Position numbers and translations under genes: made by a program
Notes under the pieces: generated by a model
The model's database searches: none
Told to the model about the DNA's origin: nothing
The model's input: the letters and a program-made list of their open reading frames with translations, nothing else
NCBI GenBank assembly: GCA_026982835.1
Contig: JALSGI010000052.1
Location: 1 to 6,528 of the forward strand
Origin: Planctomycetota bacterium
Lineage (GTDB): Bacteria > Planctomycetota > Planctomycetia > Pirellulales > S012-138
DNA length: 6,528 nt
Reading direction: 5' to 3'
Shown: piece after piece, positions 1-4,467 of the stretch
Position numbering within the stretch: position 1 is the first letter of the stretch
Layout of the letters: each line of letters starts with the position of its first letter

Positions 1-81
1 GTTTATTCTTGCAACCGGCGAGCCGCCGACGTCAGCCGACAGTTGGCGAGCCGCCAGCTTTAGCTGGCGGAGGAGAATAAC
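1..81 (+). repeat. Repeat element R1 with terminal inverted repeats and two hairpin modules
   Basis: The element begins GTTTATTCTTGCAACC and ends GGAGAATAAC. TTATTCT (3-9) and AGAATAA (74-80) are perfect terminal inverted repeats. Inside are two GGCGAG-led modules. The first (leader 17-22, hairpin 23-42, loop GTCA) is degenerate, with 5 of 8 pairs. The second (leader 45-50, hairpin 51-70) has a perfect 8-bp stem and loop TTTA. The ends match the element at 2856-2907 closely: 21 of 22 bases at the 5' side and the same GCTGGCGGA..AATAAC 3' side. It may extend left of the window. What is seen is the repeat; its mobility or function is unknown. Confidence 0.75.
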
Positions 82-231
82 CCCCTGGATCAAGGGCAAG
101 AGGTCCAACTGGCCGGGGCTACTCACCGGCCCGATGCACCGGCGGCACACCTGGTACCCGTTCCATTTCCCGTTGTGAGCGGCAATGGTTTGCAGGAAGA
201 TTCGCTGGTTGGGATTGAGAACCGGGGGCAC
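3..231 (-). CDS. Possible partial CDS with CxxC, runs off the left edge (unknown protein)
   Basis: A minus-strand frame opens at a GTG (231-229) that has GGGAG seven bases upstream (239-243). It stays open for 77 codons to the window edge. The first ~50 residues look protein-like: alternating hydrophobic and polar residues, few clusters of Arg, Ala or Pro, GC-rich third positions and AT-richer second positions. They carry one CxxC (VCRRC, about residues 29-32) in KWNGYQVCRRC. The last ~27 codons read through repeat element R1, which is odd for a true C-terminus. Possible explanations are a small zinc-ribbon-like or redox protein whose end was replaced by repeat insertion, a longer gene cut by the window, or chance openness in GC-rich DNA. 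I do not recognise the family. It would be the next gene after the ArsR-type regulator on the same strand, 75 bp from its stop. Confidence 0.27.
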   Translation of the reverse strand, partial: MPPVLNPNQRIFLQTIAAHNGKWNGYQVCRRCIGPVSSPGQLDLLPLIQGVILLRQLKLAARQLSADVGGSPVARI

Positions 232-305
232 GGCACGGCTCCCACGGCACGCGGCCACGGGCGAAGCGCCACGGGAAAGAGCAGCCGCGGCTTTGTGCAA
301 TCCGG

Positions 306-677
306 CTAGTTGGAGGCCGCCTGGGGGCGGTTGCCGTTGCCCAGCGTGGAGAGGAACGCTTCCAGCAGTTTTTCAAACCGCTGGGGTTCCAGGCGATAGT
401 AGTTGTGTTTTCCCTCGCGGCGGCGTTGCACCAGTCCGGCCCGCCACAACAAGGCCAGGTGGTGGCTGACCGCCGGCTGGCTTTGCCCCAGGGCCTGGCA
501 CAACGCCCGCACGTGCAGCTCCTTGCTGTGCAGCAGCTGGAACAGGATGCGCAGCCGGGTTTCGTCGGAAAGCAGCTTGAACACGTGAGCCAGGTCTTCA
601 ATCGTGCCGTCGGAAACATCCTGCATGGGCTGGTTCCTGAGCTGCTTGCCGAGGCGTTCGGCAAGAGGGGAAATCAT
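306..677 (-). CDS. ArsR/SmtB-family winged helix-turn-helix transcriptional regulator
   Basis: A 123-residue DNA-binding repressor-type protein. The family acts as a cytoplasmic homodimer on operator palindromes. Residues 25-45 (DLAHVFKLLSDETRLRILFQL) match the ArsR opening helices with the hallmark LSDETRLRIL. The recognition HTH lies at about 53-80 (LHVRALCQALGQSQPAVSHHLALL) with the signature SQPAVSHHL. The beta-hairpin wing is at about 81-96 (GLVQRRREGKHNYYRL). The classical ELCVCDL metal site is absent: the matching stretch is ELHVRAL and the only cysteine is C60, so a two-cysteine alpha-3 thiolate site for arsenic, cadmium or lead is not possible. No alpha-5 DxH..HxxH set is visible. 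The ligand is therefore unknown; a non-metal or redox signal is possible. The start is fixed by AGGAG eight bases upstream (686-690), although the frame stays open to 1067. It stands alone; no target gene is adjacent on the right. Family call secure, function not. Confidence 0.93.
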   Translation of the reverse strand: MISPLAERLGKQLRNQPMQDVSDGTIEDLAHVFKLLSDETRLRILFQLLHSKELHVRALCQALGQSQPAVSHHLALLWRAGLVQRRREGKHNYYRLEPQRFEKLLEAFLSTLGNGNRPQAASN

Positions 678-685
678 CTTGCGGG

Positions 686-690
686 CTCCT
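686..690 (-). promoter_or_regulatory. Shine-Dalgarno site deciding the ArsR-type gene start
   Basis: On the minus strand AAAAAAGGAG is followed by eight bases and then the ATG at 677-675. This favours a 123-residue protein over the longer open frame, whose upstream part has no family similarity and is rich in Arg, Ser and Gly. Confidence 0.75.
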
Positions 691-950
691 TTTTTGCTGC
701 TGAACCCAAGGGCGAACCACGTCCGCCGTGACGAGGACCACCGGAAACCGGCTTGTGGATGTGTCGCACATCGACCGCTCACTGGCCGCCCGCTGGGCCC
801 CCAGCCGGTCCCGCGCAAAGGACCCCGGGGCAACAGGCGCGCAATCCCTGCAAGGCTACCGCGAGTCGAAAACGGCGATGTGAGCCAACGACATGGGCTG
901 CGGATCCGCCGGAGAGTTCCTCCCCAGGGAAGACCGCTGCCAAAAACCCC

Positions 951-981
951 GTTTTTCGGAAAGAGCCCTCTTCCGAAAAAC
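951..981. promoter_or_regulatory. Perfect 11-bp inverted repeat (possible operator or terminator-like hairpin)
   Basis: GTTTTTCGGAA (951-961) and TTCCGAAAAAC (971-981) are perfect complements around a 9-base centre. It is AT-richer than the local hairpin family and lacks the GGCGAG leader, so it belongs to a different class. It lies 274 bp upstream of the ArsR-type start. It could be an operator for that regulator (the family binds imperfect palindromes), or a bidirectional terminator-like hairpin whose arms supply the A and T tracts. Neither role is proved by sequence alone. Confidence 0.4.
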
Positions 982-1155
982 TCGTCCATCATTTTAATCC
1001 GCCACGCGGATTTGAATAGGAGGAATCGGCCGATTTTTTCAAAACTGCCCCCCCAGCCCGCTAGCACTGCTGGCGCTGCGGGGCGGCCCGCCTGAGCCTG
1101 CCGGGACTCTTGGCAGCACTGGTGAACAACAGTATATTATTGGCGGCTTTTGACC

Positions 1156-1181
1156 GTACCTGTTTAGCCAGCTAGCATGTG
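1156..1181 (-). repeat. Degenerate inverted copy of the tail block
   Basis: Reading GTACCTGTTTAGCCAGCTAG on the plus strand, this matches about 20 of 26 positions of the inverted tail block at 6415-6440. It is followed by a short hairpin at 1193-1208. Confidence 0.45.
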
Positions 1182-1192
1182 GACGCTTGACT

Positions 1193-1208
1193 CGGTGCTT
1201 CCGCACCG
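1193..1208. repeat. Short hairpin, 6-bp stem with TTCC loop
   Basis: CGGTGC (1193-1198), loop TTCC, GCACCG (1203-1208). A related GTGCTTCCGCACC occurs at 3037-3049, again upstream of a CTTGCAA sequence, so the local order of blocks is partly conserved between the two gaps. Confidence 0.5.
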
Positions 1209-1263
1209 GGCAGGAAAAAGCGTGTTTTGTGGATAACAACGTACCTGATGAACTTGCTTTGAT

Positions 1264-1423
1264 TCTTGCAACGGCGAGCCTCCGGCGTCAGCCGGCGGTT
1301 GGCCAGCGTAGCATCGGCCACAAACGGTAGCAACCGCGTGCTCACGCACGCGGCTCGCCGGACAAAAATCAACTCTTTTACTCTGGAAACACTCCATCTT
1401 GTGCTGGCACGCGAAACACGTAC
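1264..1423 (+). repeat. Composite repeat element R2 (two hairpin modules plus tail block)
   Basis: It starts TTCTTGCAACGGCGAGCC, like R1 and R3. Module hairpin 1279-1298 (8-bp stem with one mismatch, loop GTCA) is led by GGCGAG. A second module, 1334-1353 (perfect 8-bp stem, loop TCAC), is inverted and followed by CTCGCC. The core 1271-1358 is thus bounded by GGCGAGCC and GGCTCGCC. The core has a near copy in inverted orientation at 6262-6343. The tail 1352-1423 is a direct repeat of 2948-3014. The element ends about 30 bp before the radical SAM start, so that gene's promoter must lie within or very near it. Confidence 0.8.
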
Positions 1424-1453
1424 TTTTGACCGGACGCAGTTACGAAACCACAC

Positions 1454-2563
1454 ATGACAGCCCAACCTCCAAAACGCCCGCCCAAGGGACGCGGAGCGGC
1501 CGGGAATCCGGCCAACCGGTTCGAGTCCACCCAGTTGGTGGCCGACTGGGAACAGCTTCCGCCGGAGGAACTCCAGCAGCTGGAGCCGCGTCCGGCCACG
1601 CAGTTTCTGCCGGACCGTACCCAGCAGATCATCGCCAGCAACGACAGTCCCGATGTCCCGTTCACCTACAGCATCAACCCCTATCGCGGCTGCGAGCACG
1701 GCTGCGCGTACTGTTATGCCCGGCCCACGCACGAGTATCTGGGGATGAGCGCCGGGCTGGACTTCGAGACGCGCATCCTGGTCAAGCACGATGCGGCCCG
1801 CCTGCTGCGACGGCAACTGGCTCATCCGCGCTGGCAGGGGGAGGTGCTGGCTCTTTCCGGGGTGACCGATCCGTATCAACCGGCCGAGCGACGCTTTCGG
1901 CTCACCCGCGGCGTGCTGGAGGTGTGCCTGGAGTTTCGCCAGGGGGTGACCATCGTGACCAAAAACGCCCTGGTGATCCGCGATCTGGACCTGCTGCAGG
2001 CCTTGGCGGCCCAAAACCTGGTGCAGGTGCGAATCAGCATCACCACGCTGGACGCCCAGTTGGCCCGGCGACTGGAGCCCCGTACCTCCCACCCGCAAGC
2101 CCGATTGCGGGCCATTGGCCAGTTGGCCCAGGCGGGCGTGCCGGTGGGAGCGATGGTCGCCCCGGTGATCCCAGGCCTGAACGACGAGGAGATCCCCCGC
2201 ATTCTGGAGGCGGTGGCTCAGGCCGGGGCCGGGCATGCGGCCTGGGTGCTGCTTCGGCTACCCTGGGCCGTGGAGGAGATTTTCCTGCAGTGGCTCAAGC
2301 GGCATGCGCCGCAGCGGATGGACCGCGTGCTGGCCTGGCTACGCCAGACGCGCGAGGGCCGACTAAGCGAACACCGTTTCGGGCTGCGGATGCGGGGCAG
2401 CGGCTCCCTGGCCGAGCATATCGCCCGCACGTTTGCCGTGTTTGCCCGACGCTACGGCCTGGATCGCCCCTTGCCCCCACTGGATACCACCCGGTTCCGC
2501 CGCGTGGCAGACCAACACGGGCAGCGGTTGCTGTTCGACCCCGAAGAGGAACACCCCGGGTGA
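1454..2563 (+). CDS. PA0069-family radical SAM protein (SplB-like, COG1533)
   Basis: A 369-residue cytoplasmic iron-sulfur enzyme. The cluster motif CxxxCxxC is intact at C80, C84 and C87 (YRGCEHGCAYCYAR), followed by THEYLG. Other family landmarks are the N-terminal GRGA.xNPxNRFE block at about 12-24, the preceding SINPYRGC, GVTDPYQPAE (136-145), VTKN at about 168-171, SITTLD (195-200) and APVIPGLND (236-244), which build the partial TIM barrel that binds S-adenosylmethionine. COG1533 includes spore photoproduct lyase relatives, but this subgroup's substrate is unknown and DNA repair should not be assumed. Only ATG 1454 fits: an in-frame stop at 1427 precedes it and the NRFE block begins soon after. 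No clear Shine-Dalgarno is present, so initiation may be weak or leaderless. It stands alone between two repeat-rich gaps. Family call strong, reaction unknown. Confidence 0.95.
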   Translation: MTAQPPKRPPKGRGAAGNPANRFESTQLVADWEQLPPEELQQLEPRPATQFLPDRTQQIIASNDSPDVPFTYSINPYRGCEHGCAYCYARPTHEYLGMSAGLDFETRILVKHDAARLLRRQLAHPRWQGEVLALSGVTDPYQPAERRFRLTRGVLEVCLEFRQGVTIVTKNALVIRDLDLLQALAAQNLVQVRISITTLDAQLARRLEPRTSHPQARLRAIGQLAQAGVPVGAMVAPVIPGLNDEEIPRILEAVAQAGAGHAAWVLLRLPWAVEEIFLQWLKRHAPQRMDRVLAWLRQTREGRLSEHRFGLRMRGSGSLAEHIARTFAVFARRYGLDRPLPPLDTTRFRRVADQHGQRLLFDPEEEHPG

Positions 2564-2597
2564 ACCAGCTGCCGCCGGGGGTACCGGACGGCGCGAG

Positions 2598-2617
2598 CCC
2601 CGAGCTTTGGCTCGGGG
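2598..2617 (+). repeat. Hairpin module, perfect 8-bp stem with TTTG loop
   Basis: CCCCGAGC and GCTCGGGG enclose TTTG; the leader GCGAG precedes (2593-2597). It is the first structure after the radical SAM stop (35 bp) and could act as a 3' RNA-stabilising hairpin, but no U tract follows. The flank GGAGGCTTGGGGGCGT (2617-2632) recurs as an inverted 16-base match at 6376-6391. Confidence 0.65.
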
Positions 2618-2653
2618 AGGCTTGGGGGCGTGGAGGCGTGGGGGCTTGGCGAG

Positions 2654-2673
2654 CCGTCGGCTTCAGCCGGCGG
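2654..2673 (+). repeat. Hairpin module, 8-bp stem with TTCA loop
   Basis: CCGTCGGC and GCCGGCGG pair with one T-G wobble, loop TTCA. The full leader GGCGAG sits directly upstream (2648-2653). Confidence 0.65.
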
Positions 2674-2685
2674 TTGCACAGCGAG

Positions 2686-2705
2686 CCGGGAGCGTAAGCT
2701 CCCGG
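2686..2705 (+). repeat. Hairpin module, perfect 8-bp stem with GTAA loop
   Basis: CCGGGAGC and GCTCCCGG enclose GTAA; leader GCGAG at 2681-2685. Confidence 0.65.
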
Positions 2706-2730
2706 AGCGTGCGCACGTCAGTGTGGGGAG

Positions 2731-2758
2731 GTCGTGGGTCTTGGGTCGTGGGTCTTGA
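2731..2758 (+). repeat. 14-bp tandem duplication
   Basis: Two adjacent 14-base units (GTCGTGGGTCTTGG) agree at 13 of 14 positions. The stretch lies between two related GCACGTCAGTG sequences (about 2713 and 2768). Confidence 0.7.
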
Positions 2759-2763
2759 AAGAG

Positions 2764-2783
2764 CCCCGCACGTCAGTGCGGGG
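2764..2783 (+). repeat. Hairpin module, perfect 8-bp stem with GTCA loop
   Basis: CCCCGCAC and GTGCGGGG enclose GTCA; only GAG of the leader is kept (2761-2763). Confidence 0.65.
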
Positions 2784-2797
2784 AGAAACAGTATCGG

Positions 2798-2825
2798 CTT
2801 GCGGCTTGCGCCGTGCGCCGTGCGC
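2798..2825 (+). repeat. Degenerate heptamer tandem array (4 units)
   Basis: The units are CTTGCGG, CTTGCGC, CGTGCGC and CGTGCGC. The array runs straight into a small GGAGC-TTCC-GCTCC hairpin at 2827-2840. Confidence 0.6.
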
Positions 2826-2855
2826 TGGAGCTTCCGCTCCGCTGCAAGAAAAAAC

Positions 2856-3014
2856 GTTTCTTCTTGCAACCGGCGAGTCGCCAGCTTCAGCTGGCGGAAA
2901 AAATAACGCCATGCACTTATTCGGCTCTCCCCGGGCTCCTAGCCCGGGGCTCGCCGGACAAAAATCTTTTGCTCTGGAAATGCTCCATTTTGTGCTGGCA
3001 TGCTAAACACGTAC
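2856..3014 (+). repeat. Composite repeat element R3
   Basis: 2856-2907 is a close relative of R1 but with one module instead of two: its 22-base 5' end matches R1 at 21 positions and its single hairpin 2878-2897 (loop TTCA, one T-G pair) corresponds to R1's second module. Next comes an inverted module, 2929-2949 (CCCCGGGC / GCCCGGGG), followed by CTCGCC. The tail 2948-3014 repeats 1352-1423 directly and includes GCTCGCCGGACAAAAATC, CTCTGGAAA and TGCTAAACACGTAC. Confidence 0.8.
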
Positions 3015-3086
3015 AAAGCCGGGGGCTCGCCACGGAGTGCTTCCGCACCAATGCGAGAACAAGCGTCGGTTCTTGCAATCGGTCAG

Positions 3087-3107
3087 CCGCGCGCCCTCAG
3101 CCGGCGG
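3087..3107 (+). repeat. Degenerate hairpin module
   Basis: CCGCGCGC and GCCGGCGG pair at 6 of 8 positions around CCTCA. A TTCTTGCAA sequence lies just upstream (3070-3078), as at the start of R1, R2 and R3, so this is probably a decayed copy. Confidence 0.45.
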
Positions 3108-3204
3108 AGAGCCTGGTCTCGGTCGAGCCGCTTTTTTCAAGAGTCCCAAGTTAGGTGAATCCCGTAGTGAGTTTTGGTTCCAAGAGGACTTCTTCAACGG
3201 GCGG

Positions 3205-4287
3205 CTAGGGATCGCCCGCCTCGTCGCGGAAACTGGCAAGCGCCTCCATCAGCTCCCGGCGGTGCTGGCGAAACGTTTCCGCGCGGCAGGTAAGCGTCAG
3301 CTGGAAGTGGAACCGCTCCCCGGGCACCTGCCGCTGCACGATCACCACCGCAACGCCGTCGCGGCGAGTGCGAATCACGACTTCCAAAGCGGGCCGGTCC
3401 CCCTGGCGAATGCGGGCAACTTCCACTTCCGCCCCCTGGTCCTGCCGGGAGATGAGCTGCGGCAGGCGCCGGGCCAGTTGGTCCAGGTCCAGTCCCCTTT
3501 TGGGAGCTGCCATCACGCTCAAGCGATCGCGGACCGCCCCACCGCGCGGACCCACGGCCAGAAACAACTGCCCGGCATGTGGACCCGGCACCACCTGCCA
3601 CCGCTGGGGCACGGCAAGCGAAAACCCAAACCGCCGGTGGTGCCAGCGCCCCTGGGCATCCCGGCGCAGGTCCAGCTTGGGCAGGCCGAAGCGGACCGAG
3701 CCCACCAGCTCCTCAAACTCCGGTTCGTAGGCGAAAAAGTGCGCCTCGTCGCTCTGGAGCCGAAAGCGGAACAGCAGTTCCCCCTGGGGAAGCTCGATCC
3801 GCTTCTCGAAGTGCGGCGTGCCCTCTTCGGTGCGGTGTTCCCACAGAGTGACAAGCATCCCGGGGGCCGCTTCGGCTTGTTCCAGGCCCACCTGTTCCGG
3901 GTCCAGGGGCTTTTGTTCCAGCTTCAGCAGCCGCGGCCAGGCGGTTTTGTTGCCGGGGTGTTGTTGGCGATAGCGTCGAGCCAGCTCTTGCAGCCCCACG
4001 GTCCACACGCTCACGCGGCAGGAGACGTAGCCGGTGGGCGAGCCGCGATGCTGCGGCACGCGGAGCACAAATACCCGATCCCCCTGGCCCAAGGCCACAG
4101 GCCGCCACGCCTGCGGCACCCGCACCGTGAGCCCAAAGTGCTTGTTCTGAAGCGTGTAGTAAGCTGCATCGGGGCGTTGCTGGGCCGGGGCGTACCCGGG
4201 CAAAAGCGCCCAGGCCGCGGCAAGCCAGCCACCCAGCACCCACCCCGGGAAACGACGCAAAACCGGAACCGCAACGGCAAACGGCAA
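3205..4287 (-). CDS. Secreted protein with two tandem PsbP/DcrB-like domains, function unknown
   Basis: About 360 residues from the TTG at 4287. Residues ~11-36 form a signal peptide: RR, then a hydrophobic stretch WVLGGWLAAAWALL, then GYAPA with likely cleavage before QQ. The mature part is an internal duplication. Domain 1 (about 44-201) opens HFGLTVRVPQAW and ends LVGSVRFG; domain 2 (about 212-353) opens RFGFSLAVPQRW and ends LMEALASFR. The pattern FGxxxxVPQxW followed by alternating beta strands and a final helix resembles the PsbP/Mog1/DcrB (DUF1795) fold; this is inference from pattern, not a firm match. No catalytic motif is visible, so a structural or ligand-binding role outside the cytoplasm is likely. 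The frame opens at a TTG at 4356. I prefer 4287 because AGGAG lies nine bases upstream; a TTG at 4260 would also leave an ideal signal peptide. It is divergent from the sulfatase gene, with a 180-bp gap. Confidence 0.82.
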   Translation of the reverse strand: MPFAVAVPVLRRFPGWVLGGWLAAAWALLPGYAPAQQRPDAAYYTLQNKHFGLTVRVPQAWRPVALGQGDRVFVLRVPQHRGSPTGYVSCRVSVWTVGLQELARRYRQQHPGNKTAWPRLLKLEQKPLDPEQVGLEQAEAAPGMLVTLWEHRTEEGTPHFEKRIELPQGELLFRFRLQSDEAHFFAYEPEFEELVGSVRFGLPKLDLRRDAQGRWHHRRFGFSLAVPQRWQVVPGPHAGQLFLAVGPRGGAVRDRLSVMAAPKRGLDLDQLARRLPQLISRQDQGAEVEVARIRQGDRPALEVVIRTRRDGVAVVIVQRQVPGERFHFQLTLTCRAETFRQHRRELMEALASFRDEAGDP

Positions 4288-4296
4288 GCTCAAGCT

Positions 4297-4301
4297 CTCC
4301 T
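4297..4301 (-). promoter_or_regulatory. Shine-Dalgarno site supporting the TTG start at 4287
   Basis: On the minus strand AGGAG is followed by nine bases (AGCTTGAGC) and then TTG 4287-4285. The other TTG, at 4293, would be only three bases away, too close. This points to a TTG start and an N-terminus 23 residues shorter than the longest frame. Confidence 0.5.
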
Positions 4302-4455
4302 GGGCCTGGGGCGTTTCAGGGAATCGCGGACCGCTCTCCCCGCGGTCCGCCGCCAACCACGATCATGCCATATTTCCACATGCTTTTCAAAATGGCCTGG
4401 TCGGGAAGCTTCGGTTATGATGCTTGCCAGCCGGGGCGCTTTTCCTACTCCAACA

Positions 4456-4461
4456 GAGAGG
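4456..4461 (+). promoter_or_regulatory. Shine-Dalgarno site deciding the sulfatase start
   Basis: GAGAGG lies six bases before the ATG at 4468. It fixes the start at the signal peptide even though the plus frame stays open, without function, upstream to 3037. Confidence 0.75.
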
Positions 4462-4467
4462 AACACC

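Larger units (their letters stand above)
678..1190. other. Gene-free leader upstream of the ArsR-type regulator
   Basis: Open frames on both strands here show no domain, no good ribosome site and low-complexity composition typical of GC-rich shadow frames. The only structured parts are the 11-bp inverted repeat at 951-981, an AT-richer patch at 985-1045 that could hold the regulator's promoter (no convincing -35/-10 pair), and a degenerate copy of the tail block at 1156-1181. Confidence 0.5.
2564..3204. other. Gene-free, hairpin-dense gap between convergent genes
   Basis: The gap lies between the 3' end of the radical SAM gene and the 3' end of the minus-strand secreted-protein gene. No frame here looks like a real protein; the open ones translate repeat sequence. 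It holds hairpin modules at 2598-2617, 2654-2673, 2686-2705 and 2764-2783, tandem repeats at 2731-2758 and 2798-2825, composite element R3 at 2856-3014 and a degenerate module at 3087-3107. No hairpin is followed by a good T run, so no standard rho-independent terminator is evident for either gene. Confidence 0.7.

Noticed and set aside
678..1067. N-terminal extension of the ArsR-type protein to 253 residues
   Set aside because: The upstream codons show no family similarity, and a strong AGGAG site precedes the ATG at 677.
1172..2236. Minus-strand frame (354 residues) over the radical SAM gene
   Set aside because: It is the shadow of a gene with an intact CxxxCxxC motif, and its C-terminal part translates repeat R2.
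2598..2783. Hairpins as rho-independent terminators for the radical SAM gene
   Set aside because: Stems are strong but none is followed by a T run; the same modules occur away from gene ends.
3129..3137. T run after CTCGGTCGAGCCGC as a terminator
   Set aside because: Only a 4-bp stem can form directly before it, and it lies far from the radical SAM stop and on the wrong strand for the neighbouring gene.
2813..3154. Plus-strand frame of 113 residues in the hairpin gap
   Set aside because: It translates repeat R3; the same CWHAKHV peptide arises from R2, so it reflects repeat sequence rather than a gene.
4393..4421. Sulfatase promoter with TATGAT at 4416-4421
   Set aside because: The -10 is good (5 of 6), but the best -35 at 17-bp spacing, TGGCCT, matches only 3 of 6; too weak to annotate.
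3037..4467. Plus-strand frame upstream of the sulfatase, open in frame and making a 1059-residue reading
   Set aside because: The upstream 477 codons are antisense to the better-supported secreted-protein gene and have no domain. GAGAGG plus a signal peptide places the real start at 4468.
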